From assembly GCA_016716715.1 (NCBI GenBank), contig JADJVE010000003.1, positions 1 through 64,000 of the forward strand: a DNA stretch of 64,000 bases. The letters run 5' to 3'. The DNA is from Acidobacteriota bacterium (GTDB taxonomy: Bacteria; Acidobacteriota; Thermoanaerobaculia; UBA5066). A program made the translations under genes and the position numbers. Below the pieces are notes generated by a model. The model searched no databases. It worked only from the letters and a program-made list of their open reading frames with translations, and was not told the DNA's origin. Within the stretch, counting starts at the first letter, position 1. The number at the start of each line of letters is the position of its first letter. Positions 52,320 to 60,068 of the stretch are shown here, piece after piece.

Positions 52320-53224
52320 CAGTCTCCGACGACGTCCTTCAGCGCGGGGAGGACGTCCGGGAAGCGGAACGTGAACCCGAGGTCGAGAGCCTTCTTCGGC
52401 ACGACGCGCTGGCCGTCGAGGACGACCGTGGCCATCTCGCCGAGCGCGAGCCGGATCACGGCGGCCGGGGCCTTTGCGAAGCTGGGGCGGTGGAGCGCGC
52501 GGCCGAGCGCGGTCGCGAAGTCGCGCATCGTGGCGGGGTTCGGCGCCGTCGCGTTGACGGGCCCGGCGACGGCGGGATTCTCGGCGGCCCAGACGTACAT
52601 CTCGACGAGATCGGCCTCGTGGATCCACGACATCCACTGCTTGCCGCTGCCGAGCGGGCCGCCCGCGAACGCCTTGAACGGAGGAAGCATCTTCGCGAGG
52701 GCGCCGCCGTCCGCGCCGAGGACGACGCCTGTCCGCAGCATCGCGACCCTCGTGCCGAGCGGCTCGAAAGCGCGCGCGGCCGCCTCCCACTCGACGCACA
52801 GCCGCGCGAGGAAGTCCTCGCCGGGGGGCGCGCTCTCGTCGAGAATCTCGTCGCCGCGCGGGCCGTAGAAGCCGACCGCCGACGCGTTCACGAGGACGCC
52901 GGGCTTCTGCGCGGCCTTTTCGGCGGCCGCCTTCAGGCGCGCGGCGGCGTTCAGGCGGCTCTGCGCGATGCGCTCCTTCGCGGAGGCCGTCCAGCGCTGG
53001 GCGATGGTCTCGCCGGCGAGGTTCACGACGGCGCCGGCGCCGTCCACGAACCCTTCCCACGCGGCGCCCTCGGCCCACGAGACGACGCGCACCTTCGGGT
53101 GCACGTGGTCGCGCGATCGCGACGCGTCGCGTGTGAGGGCGATCACGTCGTGACCCCTCGCGACGAGCCGCTCGCACAGCTTCGGCCCGATGAAGCCGGT
53201 TCCGCCGGTGACGATGACGCGCAT
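52319..53224 (-). CDS. TIGR01777-type NAD(P)-binding epimerase-like protein
   Basis: 301 aa of the SDR-like YfcH/SulA family. N-terminal dinucleotide site VTGGTGFIGPKLCERL, then VVNLAGETIAQRWT, NASAVGFYGPRGDE and the conserved GPLGSGKQWMSWIHEADLVE. The C-terminal DUF1731-like part is AVIRLALGEMATVVLDGQRV. The biochemical role is unknown in most genomes. The stop overlaps the large Mo subunit's ATG by one base. GGAG precedes the ATG. Confidence 0.9.
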   Translation of the reverse strand: MRVIVTGGTGFIGPKLCERLVARGHDVIALTRDASRSRDHVHPKVRVVSWAEGAAWEGFVDGAGAVVNLAGETIAQRWTASAKERIAQSRLNAAARLKAAAEKAAQKPGVLVNASAVGFYGPRGDEILDESAPPGEDFLARLCVEWEAAARAFEPLGTRVAMLRTGVVLGADGGALAKMLPPFKAFAGGPLGSGKQWMSWIHEADLVEMYVWAAENPAVAGPVNATAPNPATMRDFATALGRALHRPSFAKAPAAVIRLALGEMATVVLDGQRVVPKKALDLGFTFRFPDVLPALKDVVGD

Positions 53225-53289
53225 CCGCTCTCCTTGTCCCCCGATCGTACCGAAATCGGACGGGCCGCGAGCGCCGTATCCTTCCGGGG

Positions 53290-54174
53290 ATGAGAGTCGT
53301 CCGCCACGCCGCCGCCGCCGGATTCGCCCTTGCGCTGGCCAGAGGGCCCGCGGGCGCGTCCGACGTGGATCCGGTCGAGCTGATCCGGCGGGTCGTGAAG
53401 AGCCAGCGGCGGGTCGAGGCCGCCTTCGAGGGCTCGACATTCGACCAGCGCGAGGTCCAGATCACGTGGGGCGCGAAGGGCCGCCCCGAAAAGGTCGAAT
53501 CGCGCCTCTTCTACGTCTTTGCCGGCGAGAACGGCGCGGAAAGCTCGCGGGAGCTCGTCGAAGTCGACGACCGCCCGGCGACGGAAGACGAAAAGAGAAA
53601 GGCGGCCGAGCGTGACGAAAAGGGCAGGAGGCGCCGCGTCGAGGAGAAGGCCGAGGCGGCGGCGAAGGCCCCGCCGCGCGTCGCCGGCGACGAGGACGAC
53701 CCGCTCGTCGGCTCGCGCCGCCTTTCGGAGCTCATCGGCCGATATACGATCCGGCTCGTGGGCGAAGAGGTCATCGAAGGGCGGCCCGCCTACGTTCTCG
53801 ACTTCTCTCCGAGCCCCACCGCCCCGGCTCCGAAGGGGCTTGGCGACCGCGCGCTGAACGCCCTCGAGGGCCGCGCCGTGATCGACGCGTCCACGTTCCA
53901 GGTCCGGTCCGTCGAGGCGCGCCTGACCCGCTCCGTGAAGGTCGCGGGAGGCCTCGCCGCGAACGTGAAGGACGCGGACATTTTCTACACGGGCCAGCCC
54001 GCCGGGGGCGGCCTCTGGTTCCCGTGCGCCGTGGACTTCCGCGTGACCGGGAAGACCGCGCTCTTCTTCCGTCTCGACACGTCGTTCCGGGCGACGTTCA
54101 CGAACCTGAGACGTTTCAACGTCGAAACCGAAACGGACGTCCGCCCGGAGGCGGACGCCGGGAGCAAACCATGA
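53290..54174 (+). CDS. Secreted LolA-like/outer-membrane-lipoprotein-sorting-like protein
   Basis: 294 aa with signal peptide (about 1-23). Beta-rich protein with VELIRRVVKSQRRVEAAFEG, then RLFYVFAGENG and a charged linker of about 35 residues (KRKAAERDEKGRRRRVEEKA). Later strands include RLVGEEVIEGRPAYVLDFSP and VIDASTFQVRSVEARL, reminiscent of LolA/LolB-like or DUF4292-type folds. The charged insert is odd. Function unknown. TATCCT lies 7 nt before the ATG. It overlaps the following gene by ATGA. Confidence 0.6.
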   Translation: MRVVRHAAAAGFALALARGPAGASDVDPVELIRRVVKSQRRVEAAFEGSTFDQREVQITWGAKGRPEKVESRLFYVFAGENGAESSRELVEVDDRPATEDEKRKAAERDEKGRRRRVEEKAEAAAKAPPRVAGDEDDPLVGSRRLSELIGRYTIRLVGEEVIEGRPAYVLDFSPSPTAPAPKGLGDRALNALEGRAVIDASTFQVRSVEARLTRSVKVAGGLAANVKDADIFYTGQPAGGGLWFPCAVDFRVTGKTALFFRLDTSFRATFTNLRRFNVETETDVRPEADAGSKP

Positions 54175-54743
54175 CCCCTTCCCGCCGCCGCACCGTTCTC
54201 CTCGCCGCCGGCGCGTTCGTCGCCGTCGCCATGGGCTACGCCTACTGGTGGTCGCTCACGCCGGCCACGCACCCCGACCACGACCACGGGATCCTGAACC
54301 TCGACGCCGGCGGACGCCTCGTCGTCGAGATGCGCGACGGGAAGAGCCGCAACCTCGTCGGCAAGCCCGGCCATGCGCTCGTCCTGCACTTCTTCTCGAC
54401 GGCGGCGCCCGGCGCCTCCGACGAGCTCGCGGGAATCTTCCTCCAGCAGGAAGCGCTGAAGAACGACAAGGACGTCGAGTTCGTCCTCATCGCGCACGCC
54501 CAGAACTTTTCCGAACTGGATGCGTGGCTGGAGGAGAAAAACCTCGTGCCGCCGTTCCCCGGGACGCTCGTCCTCGATCCCTCGGGCGACACGACGACGA
54601 AGCTCAACTCGAAGCGCCCGAACGAGACGATGTTCTTCGCGGCCGACGGCAAGCTCGCGTCTCAGGCGCGCGGCTCGCTCAGCTGGCCCGACGGCGCCGC
54701 CCCGCACCTCGCGAAGGCGCGGAGCGGCGAGTCGATCGAGTAG
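54171..54743 (+). CDS. Thioredoxin-fold protein without the CxxC motif
   Basis: 190 aa with an N-terminal membrane anchor or signal (TVLLAAGAFVAVAMGYAYWW). The thioredoxin-like core begins LVLHFFSTAAPGASDELAG, where CxxC should follow the third strand but is replaced by TAAPGA. VEFVLIAHAQNFSELDAWL, VPPFPGTLVLDPSGDT and ETMFFAADGKLASQ complete the AhpC/TSA-like fold. It cannot act as a disulfide reductase, so a chaperone or scaffold role is inferred. Coupled to the previous gene. Confidence 0.7.
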   Translation: MTPSRRRTVLLAAGAFVAVAMGYAYWWSLTPATHPDHDHGILNLDAGGRLVVEMRDGKSRNLVGKPGHALVLHFFSTAAPGASDELAGIFLQQEALKNDKDVEFVLIAHAQNFSELDAWLEEKNLVPPFPGTLVLDPSGDTTTKLNSKRPNETMFFAADGKLASQARGSLSWPDGAAPHLAKARSGESIE

Positions 54744-54760
54744 CCGTTCGTTCCGGGCCG

Positions 54761-55234
54761 TTACTTCTTGGCCGGCGCCGGGTCGTCCGACGCGTGGTCG
54801 GCGACGTACTTCCAGGAGCCGTCCTTCTGCTGGGCGGCGACGGCGCACCACGTCCCGGTCTCCGTCGTCGGCGCGCCGCCGGCCTTCGGCACGGTCACGA
54901 CCTTGAAGGCGCCCCAGCCCGCCGAGACGTGGCCGGACGACCGGTAGTGGGTGTCCATCACGGCGGCTTCGGTCACCTTGACCTCTTTGAGCCAGCCGGC
55001 GTAGGCGTCCGCGATCGCCTTCTTGCCCTTGATCGCACCCATGCCCGGAAGCACGAGGACCGCGTCGTCGGCGTAGAGCGCGGCGCACGCGGCCGCGTCG
55101 TTGGCGAGCATGGCCTTCGCCCACGCGCTGTCCACGGTCATCAGCCCGTGCTTGGGCGCCGCGTCCGCCGCGAGGGCGGCACCGGCCGTGAAAGCGACAC
55201 ACACGAGGACACACGCCACGAAGGTCTTCTTCAT
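54761..55234 (-). CDS. Secreted SnoaL/NTF2-like (DUF4440) protein
   Basis: 157 aa with a signal peptide (to about residue 23). Cone-shaped NTF2-like fold: SAWAKAMLANDAAACAALYA, DDAVLVLPGMGAIKGKKAIA and TWCAVAAQQKDGSWKYVADH. Related proteins include ketosteroid isomerase-like domains; no catalytic Asp/Tyr set can be assigned, so function is unknown. AGGAGAATT precedes the ATG. Confidence 0.82.
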   Translation of the reverse strand: MKKTFVACVLVCVAFTAGAALAADAAPKHGLMTVDSAWAKAMLANDAAACAALYADDAVLVLPGMGAIKGKKAIADAYAGWLKEVKVTEAAVMDTHYRSSGHVSAGWGAFKVVTVPKAGGAPTTETGTWCAVAAQQKDGSWKYVADHASDDPAPAKK

Positions 55235-55283
55235 GGAATTCTCCTCTTTTCCCTCCGTTTGGTGCGGAGCTTATCTCAGTCGG

Positions 55284-56171
55284 TCAGCGGCGCGATTCGC
55301 CGAGCGTGATCAGGACGACGGCCGCGACGATCACCGCGGCCGCGGCCAGAGTGCGCGCCGAGACGGGCTCGGAGGCGAGAAGCCAGCCGAGAAAGACGGC
55401 CACGACCGGGTTCACGAACGCGTACGTCGAGACGAGCGCCGGCGACGCGGCGCGCAGCAGCCAGACGTAGGCCGTGAACGCGACGAGCGAGCCGAAGACG
55501 ACGAGGTAGGCGACCGCCGCGACGGACTTGCCCGAGACGAGGCCCGGCGAGAAGCGGGCCCATTCGCCCGCCAACCCCGAGGCGCCGCCGAGGAGCACGC
55601 CTCCCGCGAGCATCTGGAGGGCGGTCGTCTGGAGCGGCGACGCGGGCGGCTTGAAGTGGCGCGAGAGCAATGAGCCCAGCGCCCACGCGAAAGCCGCGAA
55701 CAGGACGGCCGCGGCGCCCGCGAGGTCCACGCGCGCGCCCCCGAGGCCGACCGGCCCCACGAGGAGGACGACGCCCGCGATCCCGAGCGCGACGCCGACG
55801 AGGGCCTGGGGCGAGGGGCGGCGGCGCTCCTGGGGAAGCGTCGCCTGCAGGAGGACGATGAAGAGCGGCTCGACGGCCACGAGAAGCGCCGCGAGCCCGG
55901 ACGCGATCCGCAACTCGGCCCAGACGACGCCGCCGTTGCCGCAGAGAAGCATGAGCCCGCCGGTGAGAAAGGCCGGGCCGAGGTCGCGGAGGGCGACGCG
56001 CGGCGCGCCCCGGTATTTGACCCACGCCAGGAGAAGGCTGCCGGCCACGAGGTACCTCGCCGCCGCCATCGTGAACGGCGGGATCGTCTCGAGCCCCCAG
56101 CGGATCGCGAGGTACGTCGAGCCCCAGACGACGTAGATGACGAGAAGCGCGGGGACGACGCCGCGTTTCAC
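55284..56171 (-). CDS. EamA-family (DMT) transporter, YedA-like
   Basis: 295 aa, ten predicted helices in two EamA halves. The N-terminal signature is VVWGSTYLAIRWGLETIPPF with RYLVAGSLLL; the second half has FAAFAWALGSLLSRHFKPP and VNPVVAVFLGWLLASEP. Typical of metabolite exporters (amino acids, sugars or drugs); substrate unknown. The GTG start overlaps the NlpC/beta-lactamase TGA, so the two are coupled. Confidence 0.9.
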   Translation of the reverse strand: MKRGVVPALLVIYVVWGSTYLAIRWGLETIPPFTMAAARYLVAGSLLLAWVKYRGAPRVALRDLGPAFLTGGLMLLCGNGGVVWAELRIASGLAALLVAVEPLFIVLLQATLPQERRRPSPQALVGVALGIAGVVLLVGPVGLGGARVDLAGAAAVLFAAFAWALGSLLSRHFKPPASPLQTTALQMLAGGVLLGGASGLAGEWARFSPGLVSGKSVAAVAYLVVFGSLVAFTAYVWLLRAASPALVSTYAFVNPVVAVFLGWLLASEPVSARTLAAAAVIVAAVVLITLGESRR

Positions 56172-57982
56172 GGGGCGATCATCGCCTCCCAGACGGCGCG
56201 CGACATCTTCTTCGCGGCGGCAGTCACGCGCTCGCGGCCCGCCTCGTTCGCGCCGAAGTCGTTCGCGAGGAGGACGAGGACGTACTCCCTCCCGTCCGGC
56301 AAGCGGACGACGGCGGCGTCGTGCTGCACGGACGAGATCGAGCCCGTCTTATGCGCGACGACGGCGCCCGACTGCGGGTGCAGGCCGGCCGGGATCTCCT
56401 CGTTGAACGTCTGGCCGATCAGGATCTCCCAGGCCTTCGCCTTCGCGGCCGCCGAGAGCTTCGGCGTCCGGACGACGGCTTCCATGACGGCGCCCATCCC
56501 GGCGGCGTCGGTCTCGTTGTTCATGCCCTTCTCGAACGCCCTGGTGTCCTCGACGCACCGCCTCACGTGGACGGTCGGAGCTCCGAGCGCATCCGTGAAC
56601 TTCTGGACCTCGGCGGGGCCGAGAAGCGTCAGGAGAATGTTCGTCGCGAGATTCGACGAGCGGACGATCATTTCGCGCGCGAGAAACTCGATCGTGGCCG
56701 TCTTCCCTGCGTATGCGACCGTGGGGCCGTCGTTGTCCTCGAGGCCGATCGAGAACGGCGAGCCGTCGACGAGGCTCCTGAACTCGTTCTTCACGGGCAG
56801 CTCGTCCGAGAGCCGAAGAGACCCCTCGTCCACGCGGCGGAGGAGCTCGAGGAGAACGGGAGTCTTCATCGTGGACGCAGCGTGCATGACCAAAGAGGGA
56901 TTCTTTGAAAGGGAAAGACCGCTGGAAAGATCCTTGAACCAGATGCCGAAGCGCGCTCCGCTGGCGCGAGAGATTTCTTCGAGTGTGGATTCGAGTCGGT
57001 GCACCTTCGCGGCGCTGAGGCGCGCCCCGACGCCCTCTTCACCTTCTAAGAAATTCTTCTCTTTTTCCGTCTTCAATCTCCTCGCATACCGGAAGAGGGG
57101 CTTCAGGAACGGGCTGTCGTAAGGCGTGATCTGCACGCCCGGCACGTTGTGCCGCGTGGACTGCAGGACGGTGCCGTCGCCGATCCACATGGCTTCGTGG
57201 TCGATCTTGTCGGGCGTCCCGAAGAAGAGGAGGTCGCCCGGCCGGAGTTTCTCGAACGCGACGGGCACGAGCTGCGGATCCTGGAACGCCTGCTCGTAGC
57301 TGTTCCTCTTCAGAATGGCTCCGTGCTCCGAGAAGATCCGCGTCATCAGCCCCGAGCAGTCGAATCCGAGAGGCGTCGTTCCGCCCCACGTGTACGGTGC
57401 GCCGAGGAAGCGCTTGCCGAACGCGATCCAGTCGGAGGGAGAACGAAGAGGAAGATCTTCTTTGAAGGTGAAGAGGGCCGCGCCCGGGCGCGCGACGAAG
57501 CCGATGCGCCCGTCCGGCAGCGCGACCCGCACCCATTCGAACCCGCCGCCCTCTTTCGTCTTACCTTCTAAGAAATCCGAAAAAGCCATCGTTGCCCCGA
57601 CCGGAGCGGTGAGGAGAGGACGAGCGGAGGTGAAGGACGGGGAGTTGTAAACGTGCGCGAAGTTCGACGTCACGCGCGCGAGCCTCGTCCCTTGTGCCGG
57701 CGCCTCCGCGCCGGCGCCGCGGCGCAGCGCCCGCTCGGGGATCCAGGCGATCTCGCCCGCGGCCGTCCGCACCTTCGCGAATCCCGCGGCGTCCTCGAGG
57801 ATCGTCAAGCGGTCGCCGAGGATCGCCTGGTCGTCCACGCTCGACGTCTCGTCCGGCCGCACGTAGAGGTCCTGGACCGCGGACACGACCACGGCCGTCG
57901 TCTGCTTCGGGGGCGAGGCAGCGGGGCCCGCCGCGAAGAGGAGATTTGCCTCGAGAACGAGAAGGGCGAGTGCGACGCGCAT
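56168..57982 (-). CDS. NlpC/P60 peptidase fused to a class A beta-lactamase-fold domain
   Basis: 604 aa secreted cell-wall enzyme. Signal peptide (RVALALLVLEANLLFAAG), then SH3-like segments (DLYVRPDETSSVDDQA, RVTSNFAHVYNSPSF), then an NlpC/P60 domain with Cys in TTPLGFDCSGLMTRIF (near 235) and His in DKIDHEAMWIGDG, as in YkfC-type gamma-D-Glu-diamino-acid peptidases. After the linker NFLEGEEGVGAR comes a serine beta-lactamase-type domain: SxxK in AASTMKTP, SSN, and KTG in AHKTGSIS. The fusion suggests coupled peptide cleavage and D-Ala/penicillin-type hydrolysis. Three good copies and one weak copy of the dispersed repeat lie in the gene. Start 57982 gives the signal peptide. Confidence 0.86.
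   Translation of the reverse strand: MRVALALLVLEANLLFAAGPAASPPKQTTAVVVSAVQDLYVRPDETSSVDDQAILGDRLTILEDAAGFAKVRTAAGEIAWIPERALRRGAGAEAPAQGTRLARVTSNFAHVYNSPSFTSARPLLTAPVGATMAFSDFLEGKTKEGGGFEWVRVALPDGRIGFVARPGAALFTFKEDLPLRSPSDWIAFGKRFLGAPYTWGGTTPLGFDCSGLMTRIFSEHGAILKRNSYEQAFQDPQLVPVAFEKLRPGDLLFFGTPDKIDHEAMWIGDGTVLQSTRHNVPGVQITPYDSPFLKPLFRYARRLKTEKEKNFLEGEEGVGARLSAAKVHRLESTLEEISRASGARFGIWFKDLSSGLSLSKNPSLVMHAASTMKTPVLLELLRRVDEGSLRLSDELPVKNEFRSLVDGSPFSIGLEDNDGPTVAYAGKTATIEFLAREMIVRSSNLATNILLTLLGPAEVQKFTDALGAPTVHVRRCVEDTRAFEKGMNNETDAAGMGAVMEAVVRTPKLSAAAKAKAWEILIGQTFNEEIPAGLHPQSGAVVAHKTGSISSVQHDAAVVRLPDGREYVLVLLANDFGANEAGRERVTAAAKKMSRAVWEAMIAP
56895..56919 (+). repeat. Dispersed AT-rich repeat, weak copy
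   Basis: GAGGGATTCTTTGAAA then GGGAAAGAC; inside the beta-lactamase-type domain (SLSKNPSLVM). It may be chance. Confidence 0.3.
57031..57060 (-). repeat. Dispersed AT-rich repeat in the NlpC/beta-lactamase linker
   Basis: Minus-strand GAAGAATTTCTTAGAA then GGTGAAGAGGGCG; exact ACCTTCTAAGAAA core on the plus strand. Encodes KNFLEGEEGVG, the linker between the two enzymatic domains. Confidence 0.85.
57451..57480 (+). repeat. Dispersed AT-rich repeat inside the NlpC/P60 part
   Basis: GAAGATCTTCTTTGAA then GGTGAAGAGGGCCG; 27 of 28 bases match the copy at 7689. In the gene it is read as ALFTFKEDL. Confidence 0.8.
57551..57578 (-). repeat. Dispersed AT-rich repeat between SH3-like segments
   Basis: Minus-strand CGGATTTCTTAGAA then GGTAAGACGAAAGAG; exact 13-base core. 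Encodes SDFLEGKTKEGGG. Confidence 0.75.
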
Positions 57983-57995
57983 CCGTGGATTCCAC

Positions 57996-58001
57996 CATAA
58001 T
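57996..58001 (+). promoter_or_regulatory. Candidate -10 (CATAAT) of leaderless epimerase mRNA
   Basis: CATAAT lies 6 nt before the ATG at 58008. An 11-bp palindrome GTGGATTCCAC (57985-57995) in the same divergent gap could be an operator for both wall-recycling genes. Confidence 0.4.
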
Positions 58002-58007
58002 CGACCC

Positions 58008-59147
58008 ATGACGCAGCCCATTTCCCGCCGCGGACTCATTCTCTCTTCCGCCGCCGCCGCCGCCTCTTCCGCCCTCCCGGAGGCCCTCTTCGCGGAATCC
58101 CCCTCCCGTCCGTCTGCGGCCCCGGTCTCCCTGTCCTACCGCCCCCTCGTCCTCAAGCTCGCGCACACGTGGACGATCGCGCGCGGTTCGTCCGACGAGA
58201 AGAAAAACGGCCTTCTCACGATCACGGCCGAGGGCGTGACGGGCTACGGGGAGGCCGCCGCGAACAAGCGTTGGGGCCAGAGCTGGGAGACGTCCGAGGC
58301 CGCGTACGCAAAGGTCGAGAAGGCCGTGGCGGGCCTGTCGCCGTGGGATCACCTGACGTGGCTCGAGAAGGCCGAGGCCGCCGCCGGGAACGACCACGAG
58401 GTCGTCGCAGCGCTGGACATCGCCCTGTGGGACTGGAAGGGCAAGCGGCTCGGGCGCCCGGTGCACCAGCTCCTCGGCGTGCCGGCGCACGGGATGCCGG
58501 TCACGACCTTCTCGATCGGCATCGACACGGCCGAGGTCATGAAGCAGAAAACGAAGGAAGCGGCCGCCTACCCGAAGCTGAAGATCAAGATCGGCCTCGC
58601 GAACGACGAGGAGAACATCGCGGCGATCCGTTCCGTGTCGAGCCAGGCGCTCACGGTGGACGCGAACGAGGGCTGGGCGACGGTAGACGAGGCGCGGAAG
58701 AAGATCCTCTGGCTGAACGGGATCAAGCCGCTCTATCTCGAACAGCCGATGCCGGCCGCGCTGGACGCCGAGATGGTGAAGCTCAAGGGACTCGCGACGT
58801 ACCCTGTCCTCGCGGACGAGGGAGTCCTCACGGCGGCGGACGTCGCGAAGAAGGCGGGGCTCTTCGACGGCGTCGTCGTGAAGCTCGCGAAGGCGGGCGG
58901 CATCACGCGTTCGTGGGAACAGGTCGTCGTCGCGCGCGCCGTGGGCCTGAAGACGATGTGCGGCTGCATGATCGAGTCCTCCGTCGGGATCGCCGCGGGC
59001 CTCGCGCTGGGGCCGCTCTTCGACTGGCTGGACCTCGACGGGAACCTCCTGCTTGCGAAGGACCCGTTCACGGGGCTCCGGATCGACAAGGGCGTCTGGG
59101 CGATGCCGGAAGGCCCGGGCCTCGGCGTGACGCCGGTCCAGGTTTAG
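58008..59147 (+). CDS. Tat-exported enolase-superfamily dipeptide epimerase
   Basis: 379 aa. N terminus SRRGLILSSAAAAASSALP carries a Tat-like RR motif. The enolase-superfamily barrel shows KxK in LKIKIG, metal ligands in TVDANEGW, YLEQPMP and LADEG, and the second Lys in VVVKLAKAGGI. This is the muconate-lactonising-enzyme subgroup typified by L-Ala-D/L-Glu epimerase (YcjG/YkfB). It stands divergent from an NlpC/P60 gene, as YkfB and YkfC pair in muropeptide use, so a wall-peptide role is inferred. Export of such an epimerase is unusual. Confidence 0.85.
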   Translation: MTQPISRRGLILSSAAAAASSALPEALFAESPSRPSAAPVSLSYRPLVLKLAHTWTIARGSSDEKKNGLLTITAEGVTGYGEAAANKRWGQSWETSEAAYAKVEKAVAGLSPWDHLTWLEKAEAAAGNDHEVVAALDIALWDWKGKRLGRPVHQLLGVPAHGMPVTTFSIGIDTAEVMKQKTKEAAAYPKLKIKIGLANDEENIAAIRSVSSQALTVDANEGWATVDEARKKILWLNGIKPLYLEQPMPAALDAEMVKLKGLATYPVLADEGVLTAADVAKKAGLFDGVVVKLAKAGGITRSWEQVVVARAVGLKTMCGCMIESSVGIAAGLALGPLFDWLDLDGNLLLAKDPFTGLRIDKGVWAMPEGPGLGVTPVQV

Positions 59148-60043
59148 GCGGGGAGAACGAGGCGCGGCCGTTCGCCCGAGCGCGTGCGGCCGCGCGATTT
59201 GAGGAGGGCCTGGTCCGCGCGCGCGATCGTCTTCTCGAGCGTCTCGCCGTCCTCCCGCGCCGCCCAGCCCATGGAGAACGGGATGAGCAGCTCCCGGTCC
59301 GCGGTGGACTGCAGCCGCCGGGCCGCGAACTCGGTCGCGGCCGCGTCCCCGCCGTCGAGGAGGAGAAGGAACTCGTCGCCGCCCATGCGGACAGCCGCCT
59401 CTTCGGCGCGCGTCTGGCGCATGAGGAACCGCGCGACGCGGTTCAGGACGGCGTCGCCGGCCTCGTGGCCGAACTCGTCGTTGTACTGCTTGAAGTAGTC
59501 GAGGTCGACCATGATGCAGCCCCACGCGCCCGAGAAGGACGGATGGGACTCGCTCGCGTGGCGGCGCTCGAACTCGTTCAGGTACCGCCGGTTGAAGCAG
59601 CCCGTGAGCGGGTCGCGCAGGCTCTGGTCGAGGAGGCGCTGCTCGAGCAGCTTGCGGTCGGTGATGTCGATCAGGATGCCGTGGTAGAAGACCTCGCCGG
59701 ACTCCGGGTCCTTCACGCACGTGGCCGAGTCGATGACCGTGCGGACCTCGCCCCCGGCGCGGCGGATCTCCATCTCGAAGTCCCGGACCGCGCCGTCGCG
59801 GTGGAGGAGCGCGAGCTCGGCCTCGCGCCGCGCGACGTCGACGACGAGGTCCGCCGCCCTCGAGGCCCGGAGCTCGTCGAGCGAGGACACGCCGAACATC
59901 GCGAGAAACGCGCGGTTCGCGTCGAGAACCCGGCCGTCGCGGTCCGTGACGTAGATCCCCTCGCGGAGATCCCGGACGAGGCCGCGCAGAGTCTCGGCGT
60001 CGTCGAGCCGGGAGAGCCTGCTGGGCATGATGAGCGGGCGCAT
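59144..60043 (-). CDS. PAS-GGDEF diguanylate cyclase
   Basis: 299 aa cytoplasmic enzyme that makes c-di-GMP from two GTP. The PAS domain (about 15-135) includes LREGIYVTDRDGRVLDANRA. The GGDEF domain begins SLRDPLTGCFNRRYLNEFER and has the active site RMGGDEFLLLL. No RxxD inhibitory site is present at the usual position, so feedback inhibition is doubtful. Its stop overlaps that of the epimerase by 4 bp. The start may be a later Met at codon 6. Confidence 0.92.
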   Translation of the reverse strand: MRPLIMPSRLSRLDDAETLRGLVRDLREGIYVTDRDGRVLDANRAFLAMFGVSSLDELRASRAADLVVDVARREAELALLHRDGAVRDFEMEIRRAGGEVRTVIDSATCVKDPESGEVFYHGILIDITDRKLLEQRLLDQSLRDPLTGCFNRRYLNEFERRHASESHPSFSGAWGCIMVDLDYFKQYNDEFGHEAGDAVLNRVARFLMRQTRAEEAAVRMGGDEFLLLLDGGDAAATEFAARRLQSTADRELLIPFSMGWAAREDGETLEKTIARADQALLKSRGRTRSGERPRLVLPA

Positions 60044-60068
60044 CCTATAAGAAACCGCCCCGGGGAAA

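Noticed and set aside
50139..52868. A 909-codon open frame antisense to the molybdenum hydroxylase large subunit
   Set aside because: Composition and absence of motifs mark it as a codon-bias shadow.
56895..56970. Further strong repeat copies at GGGATTCTTTGAAAGGG and AGATTTCTTCGAGTG
   Set aside because: Similarity is partial and both encode ordinary family sequence; kept only as one weak copy.
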